Shown piece after piece: positions 20,230 through 28,383 of a stretch of DNA of 64,000 nt. The DNA is from Thiorhodococcus drewsii AZ1 (lineage in GTDB: Bacteria > Pseudomonadota > Gammaproteobacteria > Chromatiales > Chromatiaceae): positions 1 through 64,000 of the forward strand of contig NZ_AFWT01000025.1 of the NCBI RefSeq assembly GCF_000224065.1. The letters run 5' to 3'. Position 1 is the first letter of the stretch. Each line of letters opens with the position of its first letter. A program made the translations under genes and the position numbers. The notes under the pieces were generated by a model that saw only the letters and a program-made list of their open reading frames with translations, ran no database searches and was not told the origin of the DNA.

Positions 20230-20496
20230 TCATTGGTCGCGGATCCGCTGCCGCCCGCACCGCGCTCGCCCGTCGAGGGTCATCCCGCACCATTGTCCAT
20301 CGGGATCGAGGGCATGCTCGGTGTGCCCGCCACGCCAACTGGCGCCACCCAAGGATTCGGGCGGACGATAAGACACATAGGCAGGGAAGGGGATGCGCGC
20401 CGGGGTGATCCGCACCGGCGTCGGATCCGGCGGCGTGGCGCAGCCGCTGAGCAGCAGGAATCCCAAGGAGAGTAGCGATCGAGCGCGGTTGACCAT
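20230..20496 (-). CDS. Small lipoprotein of unknown function
   Basis: 88 residues with a classic lipoprotein signal: basic MVNRAR, hydrophobic LLSLGFLLLSG and lipobox Cys 19. The mature part (PDPTPVRITPARIPFP...) includes a Cys pair in GQWCGMTLDGRARCG. GAGG lies about ten bases upstream of the ATG. It is probably anchored to the outer membrane. Its only neighbour on the strand is the dehydrogenase gene. I do not recognise the family. Confidence 0.6.
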   Translation of the reverse strand: MVNRARSLLSLGFLLLSGCATPPDPTPVRITPARIPFPAYVSYRPPESLGGASWRGGHTEHALDPDGQWCGMTLDGRARCGRQRIRDQ

Positions 20497-20595
20497 GCCA
20501 TTAGCCTCACGAGTGTGAAGCGATGAGCCTACGCTGCTGCCTGGCCTGGTGCCGTCTGAAACGGTTAATCGAGCGGGTCAGGGTTTTTTCGAGAC

Positions 20596-20620
20596 AACGG
20601 TAAAGACCGCATTTACCGTT
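20596..20620. promoter_or_regulatory. 25-bp dyad upstream of traI (candidate tra operator)
   Basis: Inverted repeat AACGGTAAA (20596-20604) and TTTACCGTT (20612-20620). The same half-sites with the same N13 spacing (AACGGT-N13-ACCGTT) occur upstream of traL at 32850-32874. Each copy ends 77-79 bases before the first ATG of its operon. This conserved placement points to a shared activator or repressor site, comparable in position to the SetCD/AcaCD sites of SXT/IncC elements, though the motif is different. Confidence 0.55.
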
Positions 20621-20696
20621 CTTCGTCGCCGATTGCCCCGGAGCATGCTTGGATAGGCGTTTCTGCCAACCCTCCACGGCGGATGCGCGCACGACG

Positions 20697-22751
20697 ATGC
20701 CCAGCCTGATGACCCGCTACCGAGCCGCCTGGGCCGCCTTTCGCACGGCCGACGTCGAGTCGCCGTCAAGCGGCCCTTCTGCGTTTGCACAGGAGATCCC
20801 TCGCTATCCGCCCTTCCTCAAAGGCTTGCCCGTCGCCAGCACGGCCCAGATCCTCGCGACCCAGCGAGCACTCATCGCCAGCCTTCAGGATGCCCTGGCC
20901 TTCAGCGATGAGGACTACCGCACCCTGGTCCTCCCCCTGATCGAGCGCTACGCCGCCTTCGTCCATTTGCTGCCCGCGTCCGAAACCCATCACCATCGCG
21001 GTGCAGGGGGCCTCTTCCGGCACGGGCTCGAGGTCGCCTTCCAGGCCGCCCGCGCCAGTCGCGGACGGCTCTTCGCCCTCGATCGTCTGCCCGAGGAGCG
21101 GCGGATCCTTGAGCCACGCTGGCATCTGGCGGCCTGCATCGCCGGACTGCTGCACGATGTGGGCAAGCCGGTCGCCGATCTCTCGGTGGTCGACCGGAAC
21201 GGGTCGTACCGATGGCAACCGCTCGACGAGACCCTGGTTGAGTGGGCGGGCACGCACGGCATCGATTGCTACTTCCTGCGGTGGCACAGCCAGCGCGTTC
21301 ATCACGGCCATGAGGGCTTCACCGCTGCGGTGCTCCCGCAGCTCCTGACCTGGCCGGTGCGCCACTGGCTGATGGACCCCGATCCCCTGGTCTGGCTCAC
21401 CCTGGGCCGGGTGCTGGCCGGGATGGACGACCAGGCGCTGCTCGGTGAGTTGATGCGCGAGGCTGATCGAGTCAGCGTCGCCCAGGACCTGCGCGAGAAC
21501 CGCCTCGACCCGGATGCCCTATCGCTCGGGGTGCCGATCGAGCGCTATCTGATCGACACCATGCGCTCGCTGCTGCGCGACGGGACCTGGACGGTCAACA
21601 CGCCCGGGGCGCGGGTGTGGATCTTTCCGCCCAATCGGGTCCACCTGGTCTGGCCCGCCTGCGCCGAGGCCATCGTCCAGCGGCTTGCCAGTGAACGCAT
21701 CCCAGGGATCCCACGCGATCCGGATACGCTGGCGGACATCCTCATCGAGCGTCATCTGGCGCGGGGACGACCGCTGGGGGAGGGCGTGCCTGTGGCGCGC
21801 ACCTGGCGTCTGGCTCCGGCAGTGCTCGCCCGGGAGCAGCCCGTTGAGCTGAGCTTCCTGCGTCTGGCGAGCCCAGAGCTGCTGTTCTCAGGCGTGGTGC
21901 CGCCGGCCACGCCCTTGGTGACCACGATCCCTGAGTCAGGCTCGGCGCCCGTCCTTGTGGAAGACACGGGCGTCGTGCAGAAGGCGACGGCGGGTTCGAA
22001 CTCGAGCCCTGCAATCGAGCCCGGTCATGAAGATGTCCAGGGAGTCGCTGACAGGATCGGCAACGCCACACCGGCCGAGCCCTCTGAGCGGGACCAGGCC
22101 CGCGATTGGCTGCGCCAACAGGGGCCGGCAGGAGACGTTCTGATCGCCCTGGTAGAGGCACTGGTGGAGGATCGACTGACAGCCGATGCCTGCCCGAGCC
22201 TGATTCAGGGCAAGGTCTTTCTGCCCTATCCGCAGGGGCTTGCCGTGCGGGACGCAGCACCCGCAGAGATCCTTGAGACCTTCGTCGCCCGTGACTGGAT
22301 CGAGCGTGATCCACTGCGCCCCATGCTCAAGGTCCGCGAGCATGAAGGCGTCTCCGGCGTATGGCTGAGGCGCGCCGTCTCGCGCCGGTTGGTCGCTTTG
22401 GGGTTGGGAGCCGACTCGGTCCCATCGCGTCTGCCGGAGACGATCCAGCCCCAGTCGGCGGCAATCGAGGCAGCCGTCGGTGATGATCCACCGAACCGGA
22501 CCCGTGCGAAAGGCTCCCCCGCGACCACCGCGAGCAAGTACGCGCAGACCATTCGCCAACGTCTCCTCGCACGCGATCCGACCCTCGGCCCCATCACCGA
22601 GCGTCCCGGTGTACTCTCGATCCCACTGCGCGGCCCCATCCTCGACGGCGCCCACCGCTCGGGCATTTCGGAGACCGCCCTGCGCCGTGCCCTGGAGCGG
22701 TTGCCGAATGCACGTCCGGTCGAGAAGGGCATCCTGACCCTTGGCCTATAA
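20697..22751 (+). CDS. traI: MobH-family conjugative relaxase TraI
   Basis: Relaxase that nicks the element at oriT and starts transfer (684 residues). The TraI_2 domain is in the N-terminal half: SETHHHRGAGGLFRHGLEVA (His triad near residues 98-100) and AGLLHDVGKP (HD near 153-154) are the metal-binding HD-hydrolase-like motifs of MOBH relaxases. A C-terminal TraI_2_C-like winged region ends the protein (KYAQTIRQRLL ... ERLPNAR). The ATG at 20697 (MPSLMTRYR) is my choice; a TTG at 20649 and the ATG at 20709 are alternatives, as no strong ribosome site decides. The stop overlaps the traD start by 11 bases. It is the first gene of the tra region here, with the operator-like dyad 77 bases upstream. 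Confidence 0.92.
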   Translation: MPSLMTRYRAAWAAFRTADVESPSSGPSAFAQEIPRYPPFLKGLPVASTAQILATQRALIASLQDALAFSDEDYRTLVLPLIERYAAFVHLLPASETHHHRGAGGLFRHGLEVAFQAARASRGRLFALDRLPEERRILEPRWHLAACIAGLLHDVGKPVADLSVVDRNGSYRWQPLDETLVEWAGTHGIDCYFLRWHSQRVHHGHEGFTAAVLPQLLTWPVRHWLMDPDPLVWLTLGRVLAGMDDQALLGELMREADRVSVAQDLRENRLDPDALSLGVPIERYLIDTMRSLLRDGTWTVNTPGARVWIFPPNRVHLVWPACAEAIVQRLASERIPGIPRDPDTLADILIERHLARGRPLGEGVPVARTWRLAPAVLAREQPVELSFLRLASPELLFSGVVPPATPLVTTIPESGSAPVLVEDTGVVQKATAGSNSSPAIEPGHEDVQGVADRIGNATPAEPSERDQARDWLRQQGPAGDVLIALVEALVEDRLTADACPSLIQGKVFLPYPQGLAVRDAAPAEILETFVARDWIERDPLRPMLKVREHEGVSGVWLRRAVSRRLVALGLGADSVPSRLPETIQPQSAAIEAAVGDDPPNRTRAKGSPATTASKYAQTIRQRLLARDPTLGPITERPGVLSIPLRGPILDGAHRSGISETALRRALERLPNARPVEKGILTLGL

Positions 22752-24606
22752 CCCGCCCTGGCGGCCCAACTTCGAGCTGGCGGCACTGTCAAGCTGGCTG
22801 GGCGTGGGGCTGCTTGCGGCCTGTCTGCACGGCCACTGGGCACTGCATCAGCGCCCCTTTCAACTGCTGGCCGTGCTTGCGATCCTGATGGGCCTGCGCT
22901 GGCTGCCCGCCGCGCTGCGTCACAGCCAGCGTCGGGCACGCCTCGGCGGGCAGCCGCTGAACTTTCTGGATCCTGAGCGGCTTCGCGCATACGGCCAACG
23001 CCGCCCCGCCGACCTCTGGCTCGGCTGGGGCTTCGACTGGAACGCCGAGCATGCCCAGCTCGCCCTCGATCTGATCCGCGTCGGACCCGAGCGCATCGTG
23101 CCAGCCCATCCCGAGCTCGGCGCGCACTGGCTGCACGGACTTGCCCCGCGCGAGGCGCCGGTCTGGCTGCCGGTCGCGCACAGCGCCGGCCATCTGCTGA
23201 TCGTCGGCACCACCGGGGCGGGCAAGACCCGCCTGCTCGAACTGCTGGTCGCCCAGGCGGTGCAGCGCGGCGAGGCGGTGGTCATCCTCGATCCCAAGGG
23301 CGATCAGGAACTCCAAGCCTCCGCCCGGCGCGCCTGCGTGCGCTGCGGCGAGCCCCAGCGCTTCGTGAGCTTCCATCCCGCCTTCCCGGACCGCAGTCAC
23401 CGCATCGATCCCCTCTACAGCTTCAACCGCGCGACCGAGATCGCCAGCCGCATCGCCGCCATCATGCCGAGCGTAAGCGGCAACGACCCCTTCAAGAGCT
23501 TCTCGCAGATGGCCCTCTCGCACGTCATCGGCGGGCTGCTGGCCGCCGGGGAACGGCCCAATCTGGTCAATCTGCGCCGCTACCTCGAAGGCGGAGTCGA
23601 GGCCCTGGTGGTCCGGGTCCTCACGCGCTTTTTCGATGCGCAGACACCCGGCTGGGAGGGCAGGGCGGCGCGCTACATCGGCAAGGCACAGGACACCATG
23701 GCCAAAGCGCGCGGCCTGGTGCGCTTCTATCAGGAGATCCGCACCCAGCACCCCTCCACCGTGATCGACGGGCTGGTCTCGCTCTTCGAGCACGATAAGG
23801 TGCACTTCTCCAAGATGGTCGCGAGCCTGCTGCCGGTGCTCAACATGCTCACCGCCGGTGCGCTCGGGCCGCTGCTCTCGCCTGATAGCGATGACCCTGA
23901 CGACCCGCGTCCGATCACCGCCATGGCCCGCATCGTCGAGCGTGCCCAGGTCGCCTACATCGGGCTGGATGCGCTCTCCGACGGCATGGTCGGTGCGGCC
24001 ATTGGTTCGATCCTGATCGCCGATCTGGCCGCCGTTGCCGGCGACCGCTACAACTACAGCGTTCAGCATCGCCCGGTGAACGTCTTCGTCGACGAGGCCG
24101 CCGAGATCGTCAACGACCCCCTGATCCAACTCCTGAATAAGGGTCGCGGCGCCGGACTGCGCCTGACCATCGCCACCCAGACCTTCGCCGACTTCGCCGC
24201 GCGCACCGGCAGCGCGGCCAAGGCGCGTCAGGTGCTCGGCAACCTCAACACCCTGATCGCCCTGCGCGTGCTCGACAGCGAGACCCAGGAGTACGTCACC
24301 GCCAGTCTGCCCAAGGCCCGGCTCAAGACCCTGACCCGCACCCAGGGCACCTCCACCCAGCGCAATCCGCTTCAACATTCGGGCAATGTCGGTGAGCAGC
24401 TCAAGGAAGAGGTGAGCGACCTGTTCCAGCCGGCGCTCTTGGGGATGCTGCCCAATCTGCACTACATCGCCCGTCTTGCCGGTGGGCGGATCGTCAAAGG
24501 GCGGCTACCGATTCTGCGCGAGCCAGTCGGAGTCGACGCGGCCCAGGCAAGACGGCGTCAGGGGAGGGCGCCCGAGGGCGCCCAAGCGGATGAGCAGGCC
24601 CGCTGA
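22741..24606 (+). CDS. traD: Type IV coupling protein TraD
   Basis: A 621-residue inner-membrane ATPase that links the relaxosome to the secretion channel. Two hydrophobic segments near residues 12-30 and 40-58 are followed by the cytoplasmic motor: Walker A GTTGAGKT (156-163), the ILDPKGD motif and Walker B VNVFVDEAAEI, then the IATQTFADF motif usual in TraD/VirD4 proteins. The start is a TTG at 22741 overlapping the last 11 bases of traI, so translation is coupled. Close in length and order to TraD of SXT/R391 elements. The C-terminal tail is basic and Gln/Ala-rich. Confidence 0.93.
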   Translation: MAYNPPWRPNFELAALSSWLGVGLLAACLHGHWALHQRPFQLLAVLAILMGLRWLPAALRHSQRRARLGGQPLNFLDPERLRAYGQRRPADLWLGWGFDWNAEHAQLALDLIRVGPERIVPAHPELGAHWLHGLAPREAPVWLPVAHSAGHLLIVGTTGAGKTRLLELLVAQAVQRGEAVVILDPKGDQELQASARRACVRCGEPQRFVSFHPAFPDRSHRIDPLYSFNRATEIASRIAAIMPSVSGNDPFKSFSQMALSHVIGGLLAAGERPNLVNLRRYLEGGVEALVVRVLTRFFDAQTPGWEGRAARYIGKAQDTMAKARGLVRFYQEIRTQHPSTVIDGLVSLFEHDKVHFSKMVASLLPVLNMLTAGALGPLLSPDSDDPDDPRPITAMARIVERAQVAYIGLDALSDGMVGAAIGSILIADLAAVAGDRYNYSVQHRPVNVFVDEAAEIVNDPLIQLLNKGRGAGLRLTIATQTFADFAARTGSAAKARQVLGNLNTLIALRVLDSETQEYVTASLPKARLKTLTRTQGTSTQRNPLQHSGNVGEQLKEEVSDLFQPALLGMLPNLHYIARLAGGRIVKGRLPILREPVGVDAAQARRRQGRAPEGAQADEQAR

Positions 24607-24608
24607 CC

Positions 24609-25253
24609 ATGCCGGATCCTGAGCCTGGCGATGCGCGGAGCCTTGTCGGTACGGGTGGCATCGCCGTGCTGCTCCTGCTGCTGGTCGGCCTGATCGGGAT
24701 CGCGTGGTGGGTGCCGACGGGGTGGCTGGAGCAGGTCGGGACGCTGGAGCGGGCCTGGTCTCGACAGGCGCTCGGTGAGCGGAGCGCCGTGGCGGTCTTG
24801 GACTTGGCGCGACGCTGGGTCGCGATGCAACCGGATCAGAAGGACGCGTCGATCGCGGGCCAGTCGATGCGCGCCGACCCTCAAGTCTCCGTCCTGATCG
24901 ATGGGGTCGATCCGGACTGGCTCGTCGAGCGCTCGAAGGCCGTCCGCCTGCTGGTCGAGCTGGCCTGTCTGCGTGCCGCCCTGCTCACGGCCTGGGCGCC
25001 GGCGCTCGGGCTGCTGCTCGTCGCTGGCGTGCTTGAGGGGCACTGGCGCTGGCGGATCCGTCAATTGGGCTTCGACTACCCGAGCCCGGTCGCCCGCCAG
25101 GCGAGCCAGACGGGTCTAACGTTGGTGGTTGGACTCCTGTTGCTGGTCCTATTGCTCCCGCTGCCCCTGCACCCCTTCGTCATTCCCCTTCTGACCCTGA
25201 TCGCCGTGCGCCTGATCGGCACCGGTATCACGCATCTGCCCAAACAGCTGTGA
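24609..25253 (+). CDS. DUF4400 / TIGR03747-type ICE membrane protein
   Basis: 214 residues, two bases after the traD stop, so in the same operon. A membrane segment near residues 15-35 is followed by a periplasmic stretch and three more hydrophobic segments (about 117-140, 165-183, 184-200). The motif RWRIRQLGFDYPSPVAR is characteristic of the DUF4400 (TIGR03747) proteins found right after traD in SXT/R391-like elements (s043 position). Probably an accessory of the coupling protein or transfer channel; its exact role is not established. It is the last backbone gene before the first cargo region. Confidence 0.8.
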   Translation: MPDPEPGDARSLVGTGGIAVLLLLLVGLIGIAWWVPTGWLEQVGTLERAWSRQALGERSAVAVLDLARRWVAMQPDQKDASIAGQSMRADPQVSVLIDGVDPDWLVERSKAVRLLVELACLRAALLTAWAPALGLLLVAGVLEGHWRWRIRQLGFDYPSPVARQASQTGLTLVVGLLLLVLLLPLPLHPFVIPLLTLIAVRLIGTGITHLPKQL

Positions 25254-25952
25254 GTCCGCCGGATTGTCGTGCATGCGATTCCGCTCCCCCGTTCTGGGCG
25301 TCATCCGTGCTGGCTTTATCTCTCGCGAATGACGGCGGTGACTCTTGCACGCGGATTGCGGTCAGATTAGCTTGGGGTTTCAGTGTCGGGAGAGCGCGGG
25401 GATGCGGACATTCAGAATCTCGAAACGAAGCCGCTTTCTTTGCATGTGTCGTCAAGCAAAGAGATTGCGCTGTTATCAGTCATAAATGCCAGAGCACCAG
25501 TTGAAACGAGACTAGCCTTGGCAATCTTGTTGTCCACAATGTCGCAAATGGTGCGGAGGGGAGGAATCGAACCTCCCGCCTTCGCTCTTGGCAGGTAGCA
25601 CTTGCCCGCTCTTGCACATCTCTTGCTTGGGTCAGAGCTGTTTTCACCAGACTCCGCAGGAAGGCGACTCCGCCCCAAACACTTGCGATCACAGAAGTGA
25701 AAATTGCGCTTAGCTGGTTCATTAGCACCTCCAGTCCGGGGATAAAGCCCATTGCGGTGGCGAAAACTTCCAACCCAAGCAAGATGTCAACATGCGCTTC
25801 AATGTGCACCTGTAGGCCCAAGCCGGTGGCTTCGCTCGGTCAGGCGCTAACCCGGGCGAAGAGGTAATCTTTGAATGAGTCCGAAACTCCGAATCAGTCG
25901 CTAACGTCAAGAATCAGGCGACGCATGACCGCGCTTGTTGGGTATACCTATC
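25254..25952. other. Gap at left edge of cargo region 1
   Basis: About 700 bases without a convincing gene. It holds the tRNA 3'-end fragment at 25549-25576. A minus-strand frame (25480-25821) starts with a plausible hydrophobic stretch (MGFIPGLEVLMNQLSAIF) but reads straight through the tRNA fragment, so I do not call it a gene. Base composition falls here compared with the tra genes. Confidence 0.55.
25549..25576 (-). other. tRNA 3'-end fragment (T-arm, acceptor strand and CCA), candidate attachment-site relic
   Basis: On the minus strand the sequence forms a T-stem GGAGG, T-loop TTCGATT, stem CCTCC, acceptor strand CCTCCGC, discriminator A and an encoded CCA. The matching 5' acceptor (GCGGAGG), D-arm and anticodon arm are not at a proper distance upstream; a GCGGAGT about 109 bases away gives too long a molecule without tRNA features. 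Such 3' fragments are what site-specific integration into a tRNA gene leaves at one end. The donor tRNA identity cannot be read. Confidence 0.6.
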
Positions 25953-26603
25953 CTAGTGGGTAGGAGTGAATTGGCCTGTTCTTGTATTTACTACGCCAGG
26001 GCCAACATCATGATAAAAAGTACCATTTCTAGGATCAACGTACCCGCCACCACTGCGAGGCATTGTTGTTCCTAAAAATGGATCATGTAGCCACTGCGGA
26101 GATGATAGTGTAGATAATGAGCGAGAGCTTGATATTTCTGGCTCGTCGTCGAATATGAGAGCGTTCCGTCTACGTCTTGCAACCTCTTCTTGTTCTTCAA
26201 GTAGGGCTTGACGTTGAGCAGCTAAGCGTCTTTGCCTTTCAAGCTCCTGTTTTTGCAAGATATCCTTATAAAACACAACAACCTTATCAAAATCCAGCCC
26301 AGATCTATCAGCATAAGTGCGCGCATCTTCGATGCGCCCAGCCTCAACTAAGCCGATAATTTGACGAACCTGCCGCTCTCTCTCAGCCTGTTGCGCTGCC
26401 AATAAACGAACTCTTTCTTGCTCTTCTTTTTCTGCTATTCTGCGCTGAATATCATATTCAGTGTCTTTGTAATAGGTTTCAACATCTTCACCTTCGCATG
26501 GAACATTAGAATAAGTTACGCTTCCATTTGTAGTGCATTTGAAGATATCTGCATTTACACCGAGAGGTGCGCAGAAGAGCAATGCTAACGCTAGTTTTTG
26601 CAC
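25953..26603 (-). CDS. DUF4124 domain secreted protein
   Basis: 216 residues, GTG start at 26603 with a strong GGAGG site six to seven bases upstream. A signal peptide (KLALALLFCAPLGVNA) precedes the DUF4124 core DIFKCTTNGSVTYSNVPCEG with its two Cys, a short envelope-associated domain. A long charged helical coil (about residues 50-150, rich in Glu/Arg/Gln) and a Gly/Pro-rich C-terminus follow. AT-richer than the tra genes. Its neighbour on the same strand was originally the endonuclease-like gene; the IS at 26767 now separates them. Function unknown, probably periplasmic. Confidence 0.75.
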   Translation of the reverse strand: MQKLALALLFCAPLGVNADIFKCTTNGSVTYSNVPCEGEDVETYYKDTEYDIQRRIAEKEEQERVRLLAAQQAERERQVRQIIGLVEAGRIEDARTYADRSGLDFDKVVVFYKDILQKQELERQRRLAAQRQALLEEQEEVARRRRNALIFDDEPEISSSRSLSTLSSPQWLHDPFLGTTMPRSGGGYVDPRNGTFYHDVGPGVVNTRTGQFTPTH

Positions 26604-26726
26604 TGAGTTCCTCCGGAGTCATCGCCTTGCCTGACGACTGGCTGGCGTGCCCAATACCCCGCTGGCCGCCGTTTGAATTCTGCATGGTCATTAGTTGTCA
26701 GAATTGGATCGGGGCTGAGCAATTTG

Positions 26727-26758
26727 TTAAGGTCTGCACGTTGCGCATAGGTTCTCGT
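26727..26758 (-). pseudogene. Displaced 3' end of the endonuclease-like gene (second zinc knuckle)
   Basis: Together with the last target-site bases, these bases encode NENLCATCRP followed by TAA when read in frame across the IS junction. They supply the CxxC that completes the CPNC half left at the end of the gene at 27800-28303. The join is exact after removing the IS and one copy of the 8-bp duplication. Confidence 0.8.
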
Positions 26759-26766
26759 TGCCCGTT
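26759..26766. repeat. Left target-site duplication of the IS1595-type element
   Basis: TGCCCGTT directly abuts the left inverted repeat of the IS; the identical octamer abuts the right end at 27805-27812. Eight base pairs is the duplication length known for IS1595-family elements. Confidence 0.9.
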
Positions 26767-27804
26767 CCTGATTATTTACGAATCTCAGCCTGCGAGTGCT
26801 GAATCGGCGCATACTGAGACCATCGCGAGTTCCTGGAGAAACGCTGATGGCACAAAACCCGATCCAATTTCAGAAGGGCTTGAGCTTGCAGGAATTTATG
26901 ACGCACTACGGCCGTGAAGCTCTGTGCGTTGAAGCCCTGGAGCAATGGCGCTGGCCGCAGGGGTTCGTCTGCCCGAGCTGTGGTCACGGCGGCGTACCGG
27001 TGCGACTGCGCACGCGCGCCCTGTTGCAGTGCCGCCATTGCCATCACCAAACCTCCGTAACAGCTGGGACGATCTTCGAGGCCACCAAGCTGGCCGCTCA
27101 CGACCTGGTTCCTGGCGATGTTCTTGTTGACGCAGCAGAAAAACGGCATCTCTGCACTGGAGCTCAAGCGTCATCTGGGCGTTTCCTATCTCACCGCTTG
27201 GCGGGTCAAGCACAAGCTGTTGCAGGTCATGAAAGAGCGTGACGATCAAACCCGACTCAAGGGCGTTATCGAGGTCGACGATGCCTACTGGGGCGGGGAG
27301 CGTCACGGGGCCAAGCCTGGGCGCGGCTCACCGAACAAGGTTGCGTTCATCGCCGCCTTGTCCTGCAACGCAGAAGGCCACCCGATCGGACTGTGCCTGG
27401 GCAAGGTGGCCGGCTTCCGCACGCGCGAAGTCGAGCGCTTCGCCAAGCGCCACTTCGATCCCAATGCCATCGTGCTCACCGATGGGCTGGCGTGTTTTCG
27501 TGGCGTCGCCAGCGCCGGGTTCGAGCACCAGCCCGTCGTCACCGGTGGCGGCTATCGCAGCATGGCCTTGCCCGAATTTCAGTGGCTCAACACCGTCTTC
27601 GGTAACGTCAAAAACAGCCTGCATGGTTCCTATCATCAGGTGAGCAGCAAGCATCTGCCGCGCTTCCTGGCCGAGTTTTGCTATCGCTTCAATCGCCGAT
27701 TTGATCTGGCCTCCATCGCTCCCGCGCCTTGGATGGGCTGCCGTGCGAACTCCACCGATGCCACACCGTCTCCTGAAAATGGCTGAGGCATGTTAATAAT
27801 CAGG
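26767..27804 (+). mobile_element. IS1595-family insertion sequence (1038 bp)
   Basis: Ends are defined by 24-bp imperfect terminal inverted repeats (19 of 24 match): left 26767-26790 begins CCTGATTATT and ends CTCAGCC; right 27781-27804 is its complement. Both ends are flanked by the octamer TGCCCGTT. One transposase gene fills the element but is frameshifted. The insertion is in the last codons of a restriction-endonuclease-like gene. Length, transposase type and 8-bp duplication agree with the ISPna2/ISXO2 branches of IS1595. Confidence 0.92.
26847..27786 (+). pseudogene. IS1595-family transposase, frameshifted
   Basis: The start ATG at 26847 (MAQNPIQFQKGLS) has GGAGA nine bases upstream. 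The N-terminal zinc ribbon (CPSCGHGG ... CRHCHHQT) runs to TIFEATKL, where one extra base near 27091-27094 throws the frame into AAHDLVPGD. In the other frame the expected continuation PLTTWFLAMFLLTQQKNG leads into the DDE domain (IEVDDAYWGGER, IVLTDGLACF, NVKNSLHGSYHQVS). The two halves together match the family from end to end. The C-terminus ends inside the right inverted repeat. A single-base frameshift is seen directly; programmed frameshifting is not known for this family, so the copy is probably dead. Confidence 0.88.
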
Positions 27805-28303
27805 TGCCCGTTTGAACGAAATACTCACCGCAATTAGGACATTTCTTGCTGACAGTTATAATCGATCTAGCGGAAATCCCTAGGCTCGCACTCATCCCGA
27901 TAAACAATTGTTTCAAGAATCGCACCGTGAAGTTCGCTGGAGTAGAATTTGCGTCGATTTCAACGCTGATGATGTTATTCGCATCAGCCACTTTCTTTGC
28001 GCCTGACTGCAGGCCCAGGGGGCTTACAATGATCCCGCCGTCAGCTTTGGTGTCATGGATACGGTAAGCGAAAGCCGCAATCTTTTCTTGGCTTTGCCTA
28101 GATTTAGTGTAACGTCTGCATTCTATTAGAACGATTCCGTCGCCTTCTTCTGACACGCCCTTTGCATCAATTTCCCATTCGGTCCCAGTCTCTTCTCCTA
28201 CCAACTTCTGCTTCCCTTCAATGGCTTTCAGATTCAGCTCCTTCTTGATCTTTTCTAATAAATAAGCGGCAACTATTTTGTACCTTTCCCACTGTCCTGC
28301 CAT
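27800..28303 (-). CDS. Restriction-endonuclease-like (Mrr-type) protein, 3' end replaced by IS insertion
   Basis: 167 residues from the ATG at 28303, four bases after a strong AGGAGG. Core motifs TEWEIDAKG and IVLIECRRYTKSRQSQEK, then DTKADGGIIVSPLGLQSGAKK, fit the Mrr-like PD-(D/E)XK restriction endonuclease fold. The usual E-x-K appears as E-C-R, so catalysis is uncertain. The last residues CPNCGEYFVQTGT run into the IS end, which provides the stop. Without the IS the protein would end in NENLCATCRP, giving a CPNC...CATC zinc ribbon. It lies 80 bases downstream of the CHAT gene on the same strand and may be its operon partner. Only about ten residues are lost, but they include half of the metal site. 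Confidence 0.75.
   Translation of the reverse strand: MAGQWERYKIVAAYLLEKIKKELNLKAIEGKQKLVGEETGTEWEIDAKGVSEEGDGIVLIECRRYTKSRQSQEKIAAFAYRIHDTKADGGIIVSPLGLQSGAKKVADANNIISVEIDANSTPANFTVRFLKQLFIGMSASLGISARSIITVSKKCPNCGEYFVQTGT
27805..27812. repeat. Right target-site duplication of the IS1595-type element
   Basis: TGCCCGTT, identical to 26759-26766. Confidence 0.9.
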
Positions 28304-28383
28304 CTGTCCTCCTGGGCGCCTAACGCGCCAATAACCGGACCGTAAATTGCGCAGCAGTTTATGGGTCCGTGTTAATTGGAATG

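Noticed and set aside
19300..20475. 391-residue plus-strand open frame
   Set aside because: Antisense to the D-2-hydroxyacid dehydrogenase gene, with low-complexity Gly/Gln/Arg composition and no motif.
22789..24462. 557-residue minus-strand open frame
   Set aside because: Antisense shadow of traD in GC-rich DNA.
25540..25660. Complete tRNA gene
   Set aside because: Only the T-arm and acceptor strand fold. The nearest possible 5' acceptor gives a 109-base molecule without D-arm or anticodon arm, and tmRNA features are missing.
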